A stretch of 64,000 bases of DNA, taken from the NCBI RefSeq assembly GCF_022179805.1, contig NZ_BPUO01000001.1, forward strand, positions 248,001 through 312,000, in the 5' to 3' direction. The notes below the pieces were generated by a model. That model searched no databases. It saw nothing but the letters and a program-made list of their open reading frames with translations, and had not been told where the DNA came from. Numbering within the stretch: position 1 is the first letter of the stretch; each line of letters opens with the position of its first letter. Shown here piece after piece: positions 53,217-64,000 of the stretch. The translations under genes and the position numbers were made by a program. The DNA is from Cupriavidus pauculus. GTDB lineage: Bacteria > Pseudomonadota > Gammaproteobacteria > Burkholderiales > Burkholderiaceae.

Positions 53217-54058
53217 CTAATACGTCACTGGAAGCGGGTCGAGACTACGCCACATGTACCAGGTGGCCACGGTGCGCCAGGGCTCCCAGTTGGCCGCTAC
53301 CTCGCGCGCCTCGCTGCGTGTGACGGGTTCCCCACTGAAATAGTTGGCCGAGATCGCGTTGATCAGCCCGACATCGTCCAGCGGCAATACATTCGGCCGC
53401 ATCAGATTGAACATCAGGAACATCTCTGCCGTCCAGCGCCCGATGCCGCGGATCTGCGTCAGCTCGGCGATCACGGCCTCGTCGTCCATGCCCGCCCATT
53501 CCTTGACGTGCACCGTGCCGGCCTTGAAATGCTCGGCCAGGTCGATGATGTACTCGGCCTTGCGTTTGGACAACCCGCACCCCGCCAGTTGTTCCGTGCC
53601 CGCCTTCAGAAACTGGGCCGGCGTCACACGCGGGCACAGCGTCACCAGACGTTCCCACACCGACTGCGCGGCCTTGACCGAGATCTGCTGGCCGACGATG
53701 GAGCGCGCCAGCGTGATGAACGGGTCGTCGCGCGACACCAGGTGCGCGGGCCCGTACGTCGGAATCATCTTGCGCAGGATGCGGTCGCGCTTCATCAGGT
53801 CGGCGCAGGCCTCGTCCCAATAGGCCGGGCGCACGGCGTCGACCACCGTTTCCACGGGCAGCGGTACGGCCTGGGCTTCGGGCAGGTCGGGCTTGCGACT
53901 CTTGGCGGCCTTGGCCGCCGGAACCTTGGCTGCCGGAATCTTGGCCGCAGGCGTCCTGGCCACATCCTTGGCCGCCACCCGGGGCGCCTGCTTGCCCGCC
54001 GTCTTGCCGGCAGGCTTGGGCGCCACGGCTGCAGGCTTCGGCTTGCGCGCGGCAGCGT

Positions 54059-54062
<4 letters not shown>
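53217..54062 (-). CDS. DNA-3-methyladenine glycosylase II (AlkA-like), TTG start
   Basis: A 281-residue protein with two parts. Residues 1-65 form a Lys/Ala/Pro-rich, disordered basic arm with [15 protein letters not shown] repeats. The rest is an HhH-GPD glycosylase: [25 protein letters not shown], the helix-hairpin-helix [15 protein letters not shown] and the catalytic aspartate in VLPLDDVGL. It removes alkylated purines from DNA. The TTG at 54062 overlaps the cysS stop (TTGA) and has GGAGG five bases upstream, so it is coupled to cysS. Confidence 0.85.
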
Positions 54063-55447
<1,385 letters not shown>

Positions 55448-55613
55448 GGAGCGATGTGAGTGGGTGATGGTGCGGTGCGCGCCATGGCGCACGGGCCCCA
55501 TATCTTACCGGAACGTTGCGGGTCCGGCCCGGGACGCGGTTCGGCATTGCGGCCTGTCCTGCACGCCGCGCCGCTTTGCTAGAATGCCGCGGAGTATAAC
55601 GGACCGCCCTTAC

Positions 55614-56306
55614 ATGAGCCTGCACCTGCCTTTCCCGATTTCCGCGACCAGCCGCCGGGGCGCCGCCCGTTTCGCCGTGGCCGGCGCGCTGGCCACGGCC
55701 GCGCTGGTTGCCGCCCTGGCAGCCATGCCGGCCTCGGCACAGAACGGACCGATGACCGTGCCGGCGGCGCCGGCCGCCGTCAGCGGCGTGGCTTCGGCGG
55801 ACCCCGGCATGGTGCCGGCGCAGAAGGCCGTCAACGACAAGCGCTACGAAGACGCCATCAAGCAGTACGACAAGGTGCTGGCCAGCAACCCGCGCAACGC
55901 CCAGGCCCGCTTCCAGCGCGCGTGGGCCATGGCGCAGGCCGGTCACGACGACGACTCGATCCGCGCCTTCTCCGAGATGGCGCAGGACTTTCCCGAGCTG
56001 CCCGAGCCGCACAACAACCTGGGCCTGCTCTACGCCAAGCGTGGCGACCTGAAGCGCGCCGAGGCCGAACTACTGCTGGCCATCGATGCCAAACCCGACT
56101 ACGCGATTGCCTACAGCAACCTGGGCGACGTGTACCGCCGCCTGGCCGAAAACGCCTACGGCAACGCGCTGCGCCGCAATCCGGGCGACACGCGCGCCGC
56201 GGCCAGCCTGCGCCAGCTAGGCGTGGCAGCCCCGGCTCCGGCCAGTGCCCCGGCCGCCGCGCCCGCCAGGCGCAAGGCGCCGGCCAGCGCACCGGCGGCC
56301 CGCTAA
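55614..56306 (+). CDS. exported tetratricopeptide repeat protein
   Basis: A 230-residue protein with a long signal sequence ending AMPASAQ (about residue 43) and three TPR units (AQKAVNDKRYEDAIKQYDKVLASNPRN; ARFQRAWAMAQAGHDDDSIRAFSEMAQDFPE; PHNNLGLLYAKRGDLKRAEAELLLAIDAKPD), plus a Pro/Ala/Lys tail. TPR proteins are scaffolds; a periplasmic role is likely. It is divergent from cysS and followed by two cyclophilin genes, a fixed order in this group. Confidence 0.85.
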   Translation: MSLHLPFPISATSRRGAARFAVAGALATAALVAALAAMPASAQNGPMTVPAAPAAVSGVASADPGMVPAQKAVNDKRYEDAIKQYDKVLASNPRNAQARFQRAWAMAQAGHDDDSIRAFSEMAQDFPELPEPHNNLGLLYAKRGDLKRAEAELLLAIDAKPDYAIAYSNLGDVYRRLAENAYGNALRRNPGDTRAAASLRQLGVAAPAPASAPAAAPARRKAPASAPAAR

Positions 56307-56382
56307 GTCACGCGGCGGCGCCGGCACCGGCGCTGCCGCACCCCGATCTGCCTTACCTGTATTGAAAGACGGAGTTCCAGAC

Positions 56383-56991
56383 ATGACCCTTTCCCGCCGC
56401 ATCGTCCTGGCCGGCCTGATGGCCACCGCCGCCGCCCTGTCCCCGCTGGCCGCCATGGCGCAGGGCGCCAGCCCGGCCGCCGCCGCACCGAAGGCCGAGC
56501 GTGTACAGTTCGCCACCAGCGCCGGCAAGTTCACCATCGAGGTGTACCCCGATGCCGCGCCCAAGACCGTGGCCAACTTCATGGAATACGTGAAGAGCGG
56601 GTTCTACAACGGCACGATCTTCCACCGCGTGATCAACGGCTTCATGGTGCAAGGCGGCGGCTTCGACCGCGACATGAAGGAAAAGGCCACGCGCGCGCCG
56701 ATTCCCCTGGAATCGCAGAACGGCCTGAAGAACAAGGCCGGCACGGTTGCCATGGCACGCACGTCGAACCCGAACTCCGCCACCGCGCAGTTCTTCGTCA
56801 ATGTGGTGGATAATCCGAACCTCGACTACCCGCAGCCCGATGGCAACGGATATGCCGTATTCGGCAAGGTGGTGGAAGGCATGGACACGATCGACAAGAT
56901 CAAGACCTCGCCGACCACGGCCTATGGTGCCATGCGCAACGTACCGGCCGCGCCGATCGTGATCGAGTCTGCCACCGTCGTCACCAAGTAA
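56383..56991 (+). CDS. ppiA: peptidyl-prolyl cis-trans isomerase, periplasmic cyclophilin
   Basis: A 202-residue cyclophilin with a signal peptide (MTLSRRIVLAGLMATAAALSPL, cleavage near AMAQ). The active-site sequence GTIFHRVINGFMVQGGGF contains the catalytic arginine, followed by AMARTSNPNSATAQFFVNVVDN and the closing [10 protein letters not shown]. It speeds proline isomerisation during folding in the periplasm. The ATG at 56383 has GGAG nearby; ppiB follows 51 bp later. Confidence 0.9.
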   Translation: MTLSRRIVLAGLMATAAALSPLAAMAQGASPAAAAPKAERVQFATSAGKFTIEVYPDAAPKTVANFMEYVKSGFYNGTIFHRVINGFMVQGGGFDRDMKEKATRAPIPLESQNGLKNKAGTVAMARTSNPNSATAQFFVNVVDNPNLDYPQPDGNGYAVFGKVVEGMDTIDKIKTSPTTAYGAMRNVPAAPIVIESATVVTK

Positions 56992-57042
56992 CTCTGCGCC
57001 CGCCCCCGCGCGGGCCTAACCGTCACCGTACAGAGGTAACCC

Positions 57043-57543
57043 ATGAGCAAGGTACAACTCCAAACGACGCAAGGCGTCATCACCATCGAACTGGACGCCG
57101 AAAAGGCCCCGAAGTCGGTGGAGAACTTCCTGTCGTACGTGCGCAAGGGCCACTATGACAACACGATCTTCCATCGCGTGATCAAGAACTTCATGATCCA
57201 GGGCGGCGGTTTCGAGCCGGGCATGAAGCAGAAGGACACCGACGCGCCGATCGAGAACGAAGCCGGCAATGGCCTGAAGAACGACCGCTACACGGTTGCC
57301 ATGGCCCGCACCAACGCCCCGCACTCGGCCACGGCCCAGTTCTTCATCAACGTGGTGGACAACGACTTCCTGAACTTCAGCTCGCCCACGCCGCAAGGCT
57401 TCGGCTACGCCGTGTTCGGCAAGGTCGTGGAAGGCACCGACGTCGTGGACGCCATCAAGGGCGTGCGCACTAACAGCTCGGGCTTCCACCAGGACGTGCC
57501 GATGGACGACGTGGTGATCCAGAAGGCCACCATCATCGAGTAA
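57043..57543 (+). CDS. ppiB: peptidyl-prolyl cis-trans isomerase B, cytoplasmic cyclophilin
   Basis: A 166-residue cyclophilin without a signal peptide, the usual length of cytoplasmic Ppi[26 protein letters not shown] (catalytic arginine), [28 protein letters not shown] and [15 protein letters not shown]. It is clearly a paralogue of the preceding gene. The start follows AGAGGTAACCC. Confidence 0.93.
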   Translation: MSKVQLQTTQGVITIELDAEKAPKSVENFLSYVRKGHYDNTIFHRVIKNFMIQGGGFEPGMKQKDTDAPIENEAGNGLKNDRYTVAMARTNAPHSATAQFFINVVDNDFLNFSSPTPQGFGYAVFGKVVEGTDVVDAIKGVRTNSSGFHQDVPMDDVVIQKATIIE

Positions 57544-57609
57544 TCCGACGGCAACGTTCCAATCCGACTGCGGCATGCCGCGCCGGGTGAACCCACCTGA
57601 CCGAAACGC

Positions 57610-58410
57610 ATGACCGCATTCGACCGCACGCCGGCGGCCGCACCAATCGAGGTGCAGGCGCCGGCGTGGTTCATTTCAGACCTGCATCTCACGCCCGGCA
57701 TGCCCCGCACGCTGGCCGCGTTCGAGCGCGTGCTGGCGCAGGCCGGCAGCCAGGCGCGCACGCTGTTCATCCTGGGTGACTTCTTCGAGTTCTGGGTGGG
57801 CGACGAAGAGACCGCGACGCCGTTCGCGGCAGGCGTGGCCGCGGCATTGCAGCGACTGGCCCAGTCCGGTGTGACCATCTACCTGATGCACGGCAATCGC
57901 GATTTCCTGATTGGCCGGCGTTTTGCCAGGGCGGCCGGCGCCACGCTGCTGCCCGATCCGTCGATCATCGTCTGCAACGGCCAACGTGTGGTGCTGAGCC
58001 ATGGCGACATGCTGTGCATCGACGATCCGCGCTACAACCGCTTCCGCCGGTGGACGCGCAAGGGCTGGGTGCAGCGACTGTTCCTGATGCTGCCGCTTGC
58101 CACGCGCCTGAAGATCGCGCGCCGGCTGCGGGCCGACAGCGAGGCGGGCCGCGCTCGCCATGACAGCCGGGACGACGGCGCCGCCCTGCCCGACTATGGC
58201 GATGCCGATCCTGCCGAGGTCGACGCACTGCTGGCAGCGAACAACGCGCGCACGCTGGTGCATGGCCACACGCACCGCCCTGCCCGCCACGCCCATGCCC
58301 ATGGCGATCGCTGGGTACTGACCGACTGGGACCTCGATGGCCGCCATCCGCGCGCAGCCGTGCTGCAACTGGACGCCGGCGGCTTCAGCCTGCTGCCGCA
58401 GGTGGAATGA
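57610..58410 (+). CDS. lpxH: UDP-2,3-diacylglucosamine diphosphatase
   Basis: A 266-residue metallophosphatase: WFISDLHLTPGMP (D-x-H), LGDFFEFWVGDEE (GD), MHGNRDFLIG (GNRD), VLSHGDMLCIDD and the final HGHTHRPARH. LpxH removes UMP from UDP-2,3-diacylglucosamine to give lipid X in lipid A synthesis at the inner membrane. It follows the two cyclophilin genes on the same strand and converges on cysE. Confidence 0.93.
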   Translation: MTAFDRTPAAAPIEVQAPAWFISDLHLTPGMPRTLAAFERVLAQAGSQARTLFILGDFFEFWVGDEETATPFAAGVAAALQRLAQSGVTIYLMHGNRDFLIGRRFARAAGATLLPDPSIIVCNGQRVVLSHGDMLCIDDPRYNRFRRWTRKGWVQRLFLMLPLATRLKIARRLRADSEAGRARHDSRDDGAALPDYGDADPAEVDALLAANNARTLVHGHTHRPARHAHAHGDRWVLTDWDLDGRHPRAAVLQLDAGGFSLLPQVE

Positions 58411-58473
58411 CCATGCCCCCCATTCGGCAAACCGGACCACGCCGCGCAGCGTGCCGGGCCACGGCCTGGACGC

Positions 58474-59217
58474 CTATTTCATCAGGCGACGCAGCTCGCT
58501 CGCGTCGAAACGGTCATTCGGGGTGTTCTCGAGATGCTCGCCGAGCCGGTCGAGCGCGGCCAGCACGGCCTCGATGCGGTCATGCTGCTTGGCCGCGTTG
58601 TCGATCAGGCTCTTGAGCGCCAGCGATACCGGATCGTCGGCATTCGGCGTGATGCCGTAGGCCGAGAACTCCTGCCTGGCGCCCTGCTGCGCGGCCGGCG
58701 CGTCGGGCATGATGATGCGGGCCGGAATGCCCACCGCGGTAGCGCCCGGCGGCACCGGCTTGAGCACCACGGCATTCGATCCCACGCGCGCACCGTCACC
58801 GACCACGAAGCCGCCCAGCACCTTGGCGCCGGCACTGACCACCACGCCCGCACCCAGGGTGGGATGGCGCTTCTGGCCCTTGTAGAGCGACGTACCACCC
58901 AGCGTCACGCCCTGGTAGATCGTGCAGTCGTCGCCAATTTCAGCCGTTTCGCCAATCACCACGCCCATGCCGTGGTCGATGAATACGCGGCGCCCGAGCC
59001 GTACCGCCGGATGAATCTCGATACCGGTCAGCCAGCGCGACCAGTGCGAGATCCAGCGTCCCAGCCAGTGAAAACCGCCACCCCAGCACGCGTGCGCCAG
59101 GCGGTGGAATATCACCGCGTGCAGCCCCGGATAGCAGGTCAGTACTTCCAGGCGGCTGCGTGCGGCGGGGTCGCGCCGCATGATGGCATCGATATCTTCC
59201 TTCAGGCGAGTGAACAT
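58474..59217 (-). CDS. cysE: serine O-acetyltransferase
   Basis: A 247-residue left-handed beta-helix acyltransferase: [72 protein letters not shown] with catalytic H in DHG, and [24 protein letters not shown]. It makes O-acetylserine for cysteine synthesis. The tail after residue about 190 is longer than in the short IscR-linked type. The ATG at 59217 gives the usual [10 protein letters not shown] start. Confidence 0.94.
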   Translation of the reverse strand: MFTRLKEDIDAIMRRDPAARSRLEVLTCYPGLHAVIFHRLAHACWGGGFHWLGRWISHWSRWLTGIEIHPAVRLGRRVFIDHGMGVVIGETAEIGDDCTIYQGVTLGGTSLYKGQKRHPTLGAGVVVSAGAKVLGGFVVGDGARVGSNAVVLKPVPPGATAVGIPARIIMPDAPAAQQGARQEFSAYGITPNADDPVSLALKSLIDNAAKQHDRIEAVLAALDRLGEHLENTPNDRFDASELRRLMK

Positions 59218-59530
59218 CTTGGTCGTGTCGTGTTGCCGCGCCGATGCGCCATTCACTGAGCGTGCAAACGCGTGCGAATGGTCGCCGGCGCGGTCATTAG
59301 CCGGTCGTGTACTTCTTGAATTGGGGGACGGCCTGGGCGCGTGCGAGCAGCGAGTGTAAGAGATTTGTACGCCTGCCGCCGAGCCCTGAGGCCATCAGGG
59401 GCTTTCGTGTCGCGGCGGCTTCAACATCGCGACGGCTGGCCAACGCCGGCGCGCGCGGCCACCTGGCGTGCAGCCAGTTGGGGCGATGCGTGGCGCGCGG
59501 GATGCCGCGCGTCTTGTGCCGGGTTGAACA
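59218..59530. other. 313-bp intergenic region
   Basis: The gap between cysE and trmJ, both on the minus strand. It should contain the cysE promoter. I see no gene, strong hairpin or riboswitch in it. Confidence 0.35.
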
Positions 59531-60436
59531 TCACGGTTGGTTTTCCTTGTTGCCGTCTTCTGCCTGCCCATTGTGGGCGTCTTGCCTGCCGGCGCTGCCG
59601 CCCGCAAGCATCATGCGCTTGGCGATGCCGCGCAGGATATTGACCTCTTCGCGTTCGAGTCCGGCCCGGGCAAACATGCGCCGCAGGCGCGGCATCAGTT
59701 TGCGCGGATTGTCCGGATCGAGAAATCCGATGGCCACCAGCCCCGCCTGCAGATGGCCGAACATCGACTCAACCTGCTCCGTCGTGGCGGGCTCACCAGC
59801 ATAGCCGATATTCGGCGTACCGTCCGGAACGTCGCCCGTGCCATCCTGCGCCTCCAGCAGCGCCAGGCGCATCTCGTAGGCGATCAACTGCACCGCCTGC
59901 GCCAGGTTCAGCGACGCATAGGCCGGATTGGCCGGAATATGCGTCACGGCCGAGCATTGCAGCACCGCTTCGTTGGGCAATCCGTAGCGCTCGTTGCCGA
60001 AGACAAAGGCGATGACGCCGTCGTCGTCGGCCGCCAGGACCTCTCGGCCCCGCGCCGCGGCAGCGCGCGGCAACAGGCGCGGCGGGCCGAATTCACGCTG
60101 GCGCGCGGTCATCGCCACGGTGAACGCCGTGCCAGCCAGCGCGCTTTCGATGGAGTCGACGATGCGTGCTCCGGCCAGCACGTCGTCGGCGCCGCTGGCC
60201 ATGGCCACCGCGTCGGGATGGGTCAGCACCGCGGCCTCGCGCGGCGACACCAGCACCATGCTGCCCGGCGCGTCGCCAAAGCCCATGGTCTTCATCGCCC
60301 GCGCGACGGAACCGACGTTGCCGGGATGGCTGGTTTCCACCAGCACCACCCGGACACGCGAAAAAATGCCGAAAGCGCCACTGGCGGCGGTATCCACGGG
60401 ATCTGGCCCGGCCTGCGTATTCAGTGCGTCAGTCAT
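59531..60436 (-). CDS. trmJ: tRNA (cytidine/uridine-2'-O-)-methyltransferase TrmJ
   Basis: About 301 residues, a SPOUT methyltransferase: [26 protein letters not shown] at the start, then [51 protein letters not shown], which builds the knot and SAM site. TrmJ methylates the ribose of position 32 in the anticodon loop. The ATG at 60436 was chosen over 60469. It is divergent from suhB, as often seen in this group. Confidence 0.92.
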   Translation of the reverse strand: MTDALNTQAGPDPVDTAASGAFGIFSRVRVVLVETSHPGNVGSVARAMKTMGFGDAPGSMVLVSPREAAVLTHPDAVAMASGADDVLAGARIVDSIESALAGTAFTVAMTARQREFGPPRLLPRAAAARGREVLAADDDGVIAFVFGNERYGLPNEAVLQCSAVTHIPANPAYASLNLAQAVQLIAYEMRLALLEAQDGTGDVPDGTPNIGYAGEPATTEQVESMFGHLQAGLVAIGFLDPDNPRKLMPRLRRMFARAGLEREEVNILRGIAKRMMLAGGSAGRQDAHNGQAEDGNKENQP

Positions 60437-60665
60437 CTGGAGTGCCCCACTGGGGACGTTTGCCGCCATCGACTCGTGCAGCGGGCCGGGTTCCTATACA
60501 ATGCAGCCTTCCATTTGCGGGGCGGCGCCCAATCCGGCGACGCCCCTCGTTCTTCTACAATCTGTTGTGCTGTTCGGCCATTGCCGGGCTTCATCGCGCG
60601 CCGACCGCCATTTCGTGGCGGACGCCGCTGTGCGAATGCTGCCCGCGCGGCCCCTGGAGAGATTC

Positions 60666-61499
60666 ATGCATCCGATGCTCAATATTGCCGTCAAGGCGGC
60701 CCGCAAGGCGGGATCCATCATCAACCGCGCGTCGATGGACGTCGACCTGATCCGCGTTACGCGGAAACAGCACAACGATTTCGTGACCGAAGTCGATCGC
60801 GCTGCCGAAGCGGCCATCATCGAGATCATCCGCACCGCCTACCCCGAGCACGCCATTCTAGCGGAAGAGTCCGGCCAGTCCTGGGCTGAAGGCGACGAGC
60901 AGAGCGAATTCACCTGGGTCATCGACCCCCTGGACGGCACCACCAACTTCATCCACGGCTTTCCGCAATACGCGGTGTCGATCGGCCTGCTGCACAAGGG
61001 CGTGCCGTCGCAGGCCGTGGTCTACGATCCCACGCGCGACGAACTGTTCACGGCCAGCAAGGGCGCTGGCGCGTTCCTGAACAACCGCCGCATCCGCGTG
61101 ACGCGCCGCGACAAGCTGGCCGACTGCCTGATCGGCACGGGTTTCCCGTTCCGCGACCTCGAAGGCGTCGATGAATACCTGGAAATGTTCTCGCTGATGA
61201 CGCGTAGCTGCGCCGGCCTGCGTCGCCCGGGCGCCGCCGCGCTGGACCTGGCCTACGTGGCCTGCGGCCGCCTGGACGGCTTCTTCGAACGCGGCCTGAA
61301 GCCGTGGGACATGGCTGCCGGCATGCTGCTGATCACCGAAGCAGGCGGTCTGGTGGGCAACTACGCTGGCGAATCGCGCCAGATGGAACAAGGCGAAGTG
61401 ATGGCGGGCAACCCGAAGGCTTTCGCGCAGATGGTGCGCCTGCTGTCGCCGTTCTCGCTGGACAACGCCAAGCCCACCCTGAAGCCGATCGGCGAGTAA
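60666..61499 (+). CDS. suhB: inositol monophosphatase family protein SuhB
   Basis: A 277-residue inositol-monophosphatase fold protein: [31 protein letters not shown] (metal-site E), [25 protein letters not shown] (DPLDGT) and [19 protein letters not shown] (WD). SuhB acts as a phosphatase and as a factor in rRNA transcription antitermination. The ATG at 60666 follows TGGAGAGATTC; the open frame far upstream is antisense to trmJ. Confidence 0.93.
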   Translation: MHPMLNIAVKAARKAGSIINRASMDVDLIRVTRKQHNDFVTEVDRAAEAAIIEIIRTAYPEHAILAEESGQSWAEGDEQSEFTWVIDPLDGTTNFIHGFPQYAVSIGLLHKGVPSQAVVYDPTRDELFTASKGAGAFLNNRRIRVTRRDKLADCLIGTGFPFRDLEGVDEYLEMFSLMTRSCAGLRRPGAAALDLAYVACGRLDGFFERGLKPWDMAAGMLLITEAGGLVGNYAGESRQMEQGEVMAGNPKAFAQMVRLLSPFSLDNAKPTLKPIGE

Positions 61500-61515
61500 T
61501 CAGGCAAACGCAGCA

Positions 61516-62037
61516 TCAGCTGCTGGTATCGAGGGAGCACGCGGCGGGAAGTACCTGCCCCGTCAGCCCCTCGGTGCCGCCCCGCACGGCACAGTTCCAT
61601 GTGCCGTCCACCAGGCGCCCCACAGTGATGCGGGTGCCCTTGACCGCCGGATGCACGTCGCCGTCGAGCACGACCACGATGCTGCCCGAGCCATTGGCAT
61701 TGAACACGAACGTGTTGGCCGTGGCGGTCAGTTGCGACTTGATATAGCCCAGCGTATCGGCCGGATCCGGGAACTCGTTGACGCCATGTTGCAGGCGTTC
61801 CTCGACCGGGATCTTGTAGGCCGACGCCTCCCAGAACGCGCGTTGGATCTGGGACTTCACGACAAAATTCTGATACGTGGGAATGGCAATCGCGGCCAGA
61901 ATGCCCACGATTGCCACCACGACCATCAGCTCGATCAGCGTGAACCCACGGTGTGGCGCTGGCCGCCAGGCCATGCGCCACACCGGAGCCCCCACTGCGG
62001 CCCTCCCCGGCCATCTTCCCGTCCGTGCTTTTTTCAT
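61516..62037 (-). CDS. type IV pilin-like protein with long leader
   Basis: A 173-residue prepilin. The class III leader ends G^[20 protein letters not shown] with the essential glutamate at mature position 5, followed by [21 protein letters not shown] and a globular domain with two cysteines near the C-terminus (NCAVRG and PAACS) that could form the D-loop disulfide. The leader is about 30 residues and basic, longer than the usual six or so. It could be a PilA/PilE-type pilin or minor pilin; no other pilus genes lie nearby. Confidence 0.85.
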   Translation of the reverse strand: MKKARTGRWPGRAAVGAPVWRMAWRPAPHRGFTLIELMVVVAIVGILAAIAIPTYQNFVVKSQIQRAFWEASAYKIPVEERLQHGVNEFPDPADTLGYIKSQLTATANTFVFNANGSGSIVVVLDGDVHPAVKGTRITVGRLVDGTWNCAVRGGTEGLTGQVLPAACSLDTSS

Positions 62038-62348
62038 TTCGCGACCCGTCTTGTTGCCAGCCTCTGCGTGCCGGATACGCACTGACTTATCCAAGGACCG
62101 TGCCAGGCCAAATTGCCCCCTGAATTGACACTTTTTGTCGGAAACATCTGGTTACAGGTGCCTGCGGGTGACAGTTTTGTCGCTATTGGCCCCGCAACTG
62201 ACAAAAGTCGTCGCATTGCCCGCGATTTTGAGAATCCGGCACGGATCTTTTGACTTGCGCCACATAAGGTGTGCTTCGTATACCCAATTGCTTGCGCCCC
62301 CTAATCACCGTGTGTATTTTTACACACGGATCTACCGAAGGAGGCGTT
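62038..62348. other. 311-bp intergenic region with hicA leader
   Basis: The divergent gap between the pilin and hicA genes; it is less GC-rich than the flanks. It contains the palindrome at 62308-62329 and a TTGACT at 62250-62255 that may be a -35 element, though no convincing -10 is spaced properly. Confidence 0.4.
62308..62329. promoter_or_regulatory. palindrome before hicAB, candidate HicB operator
   Basis: CCGTGTGTA and TACACACGG are perfect 9-bp inverted arms around TTTT, ending 20 bases before the hicA start. HicB proteins with a ribbon-helix-helix domain repress their own promoter at such sites, so this is the likely operator. Confidence 0.7.
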
Positions 62349-62528
62349 TTGCATTCAACGGCATTGATCCGCCAACTCGAACAGGAGGGGTGGCGCCTGG
62401 TTCGCTACAAGGGCAGCCATCTCACCTACAAGCATCCGAAGCGCACCCAGATCGTCACCGTGCCCCATCCCAGGAAGGACCTGCCCATGGGCACGGTTCG
62501 CAGCATCCTGCGCACGGCAGGCATCTGA
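62349..62528 (+). CDS. hicA: HicA-family mRNA interferase toxin, TTG start
   Basis: A 59-residue double-stranded-RNA-binding-fold toxin: ALIRQLEQEGWRLVRYKGSHLTYKHP with the catalytic histidine H24, then VTVPHPRKDLPMGTVRSILRTAGI. HicA cleaves mRNA and is held inactive by HicB. The TTG start has AAGGAGG four bases upstream and yields the standard N-terminus; it is followed by hicB on the same strand. Confidence 0.92.
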   Translation: MHSTALIRQLEQEGWRLVRYKGSHLTYKHPKRTQIVTVPHPRKDLPMGTVRSILRTAGI

Positions 62529-62557
62529 GGCGCATGCAACCTATGGAGAAGAATCAC

Positions 62558-62962
62558 ATGGAATTTCCGATTGCCATCCACAAGGACAGCGGCAGCGTCT
62601 ACGGCGTGACGGTGCCTGATGTGCCCGGCTGCCACTCGGCGGGCGAGACCATCGAGGACGCCATTCGCAATGCACGCGAGGCCATTACCAGCCACTTCGA
62701 AGTACTGCTGTCGCTGGAAGAGAAGATCGAGGCCAGGCCCACGCCGATTGCCACGCTGTCCGCGCGCGCGGAGTTCGCGGGCGCAGTCTGGGCTCTGGCA
62801 GACGTCGACATGGAAAAGCTGGATGCCACCGCGGAGCGCATCAATATCAGCCTGCCCCGCTTCGTGTTGCACAAGATCGACATGTTCGTCGGCGCCCGGC
62901 ACGAGACGCGCAGCGGCTTTCTGGCCCGGGCCGCGATGGAGACGATGAGCAGCAAGGGATGA
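62558..62962 (+). CDS. hicB: HicB-family antitoxin
   Basis: A 134-residue antitoxin. The N-terminal RNase-H-like fold reads MEFPIAIHKDSGSVYGVTVPDVPGCHSAGETIEDAIRNAREAI; the C-terminal part (INISLPRFVLHKIDMFVGARHETRSGFLARAAMETM) is a ribbon-helix-helix DNA-binding domain. The ATG at 62558 follows GGAGAAG; ATGs at 62534 and 62543 are in frame and possible. It neutralises HicA and probably represses the operon at the palindrome at 62308. Confidence 0.92.
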   Translation: MEFPIAIHKDSGSVYGVTVPDVPGCHSAGETIEDAIRNAREAITSHFEVLLSLEEKIEARPTPIATLSARAEFAGAVWALADVDMEKLDATAERINISLPRFVLHKIDMFVGARHETRSGFLARAAMETMSSKG

Positions 62963-63157
62963 GGGCGCGACAAAAGCGCAAATCCGAGGCAAAAATGAGA
63001 ATCGGGCACAGGGCCAGCGCGCGCCCAGGCAGTAAAATGCCGCTTTGCGCCGCGGTCCTGGCCGCGCAGGTCGTCACCGGTAGCCTCTGACGACCTGCCG
63101 GACCGGCGGCAACCGATATACCGGCGGCACCGATGGCGGGCCGCCCGAGAGGAATGC

Positions 63158-64000
63158 ATGTCCGCAGAAGCCCTTCCCAACCTGTCCACGACCACCGCCG
63201 GCGACACGCCGGTGGAGCATGACATCGTCGAAGCCGGCAACGGTACCGTGTCCGCCGAAACGCTGGCTGCCGCGGAAGGCACGCCACGCAGCGGGGGAAC
63301 CGGCAAGGCGGGCAAGGCCGAGAAGGCCGACAAAGCTGAAAAACAGACGCCCATGATGTTGCAATACATGCGCATCAAGGCGGACCATCCGGACACCCTG
63401 CTCTTCTACCGGATGGGCGACTTCTATGAACTGTTCCACGACGACGCCGAGAAGGCCGCGCGCCTGCTCGACATCACGCTGACGTCGCGCGGGCAGTCGG
63501 GCGGTGTGCCGATCCGCATGGCCGGCATTCCGTTCCATTCGGTGGACCAGTATCTTGGGCGCCTGGTCAAGCTGGGCGAATCGGTGGCGATCTGCGAGCA
63601 GATTGGCGATCCCGCCACGAGCAAGGGGCCCGTCGAACGCAAGGTGGTCCGTATCGTCACGCCGGGCACGCTTACCGATGCGGCACTGTTGCCCGACAAA
63701 TCCGACAGCTACCTGCTGGCCGTGCACCAGCAAACCACGCGCCGGGGCGTCGGCAAGACCGGCCTGGCGTGGCTGAATCTGGCCAGCGGCGAACTGCGCT
63801 TGATGGAATGCGATGCCGCCCTGCTGTCTCGCGAGCTGGAACGCATCCGTCCGGCCGAGGTGCTCTATGCCGACGGCATCGACCTACCCGCGCTGACCTG
63901 CGCCCGGACGCGCCTGCCGGAATGGCATTTCGACCAGGAAGCCGGCACACGTCGGCTGCGCGAGCAGATCGGCGTGGCGAGCCTGGAGCCGTTCGGTTGC
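63158..64000 (+). CDS. mutS: DNA mismatch repair protein MutS (5' part; runs off window)
   Basis: The first 281 codons of MutS. After a Gly/Ala/Lys-rich N-terminal extension of about 60 residues comes the mismatch-recognition domain: [30 protein letters not shown] with the F-x-E mismatch-contacting residues F89 and E91, then [24 protein letters not shown] and [22 protein letters not shown]. The extension is roughly 50 residues longer than that of E. coli MutS. The start follows GAGAGGAATGC. The gene is open at the window edge. Confidence 0.95.
   Translation, partial: MSAEALPNLSTTTAGDTPVEHDIVEAGNGTVSAETLAAAEGTPRSGGTGKAGKAEKADKAEKQTPMMLQYMRIKADHPDTLLFYRMGDFYELFHDDAEKAARLLDITLTSRGQSGGVPIRMAGIPFHSVDQYLGRLVKLGESVAICEQIGDPATSKGPVERKVVRIVTPGTLTDAALLPDKSDSYLLAVHQQTTRRGVGKTGLAWLNLASGELRLMECDAALLSRELERIRPAEVLYADGIDLPALTCARTRLPEWHFDQEAGTRRLREQIGVASLEPFGC

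Noticed and set aside
59307-59804. A possible small gene between cysE and trmJ on the plus strand
   Set aside because: Most of it is antisense to trmJ, there is no good ribosome-binding site and the protein is Arg/Ala-rich without recognisable features.
60481-60510. A sigma-70 promoter with TATACAAT for suhB
   Set aside because: The -10-like element is good but no acceptable -35 lies at the right distance, so it is not listed as a feature.

Overview
The window is visibly GC-rich DNA from a Gram-negative beta-proteobacterium, most likely a Cupriavidus/Ralstonia-type member of the Burkholderiales. Three things point there: several Bug-type tripartite tricarboxylate (TTT) receptors, dense LysR/IclR/AraC-regulated catabolic clusters, and a housekeeping block (infA, tRNA-Ser, lysC, tilS, accA, alkA-like, cysS, TPR protein, ppiA/ppiB, lpxH, cysE, trmJ, suhB, mutS) in the order I know from that group. 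This is inference from gene content; no 16S gene is present. No transposase, integrase, rRNA or CRISPR array was seen.

1-2.8 kb: the 3' end of a prolyl-4-hydroxylase-like dioxygenase, the cobalt transporter genes cbtBA behind a clear cobalamin riboswitch, a histidine-phosphatase-fold protein lacking its catalytic RHG motif, and a small lipoprotein. 2.9-7.7 kb: a catabolic cluster (signal-less solute-binding-like protein, dihydroxyacetophenone-dioxygenase-type cupin, two SDRs, a Bug receptor) ending at a convergent IclR regulator; a good palindrome lies before the cupin gene.

7.9-18.1 kb: a long minus-strand aromatic-acid cluster. In transcription order it holds a dihydroxyphthalate-decarboxylase-like protein, a LigJ-like hydratase, a LigI-like amidohydrolase, an MFS permease, a LigB-type extradiol dioxygenase, an HpcH/HpaI aldolase, a second dihydroxyphthalate-decarboxylase-like paralogue, a porin and a secreted TolB-like propeller. 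It suggests uptake and meta-cleavage of a protocatechuate- or gallate-like acid. A divergent propeller lactonase and a convergent AraC regulator follow.

20.7-28.3 kb: LysR/peroxiredoxin, a Tat-exported epoxide-hydrolase-like protein, LysR/aldo-keto reductase, then a lower-GC patch with a decayed gene overlapping an intact secreted-protein gene, an arrangement that resembles a toxin-immunity remnant. 28.4-38 kb: a second catabolic region (M20 hydrolase, two Bug receptors, beta-hydroxyacid dehydrogenase, aldehyde dehydrogenase, carboxymuconolactone-decarboxylase-like protein, enoyl-CoA hydratase, CaiB CoA-transferase, two LysR) with strong inverted repeats in its control regions. 38.3-41.6 kb: GST, LysR and ChaC, then a MexT-like LysR. 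41.9-47.9 kb: a MexEF-OprN-type RND efflux operon.

48.3-64 kb: the housekeeping block, interrupted by a type IV pilin gene and a hicAB toxin-antitoxin pair with its own palindrome, ending in the 5' part of mutS.
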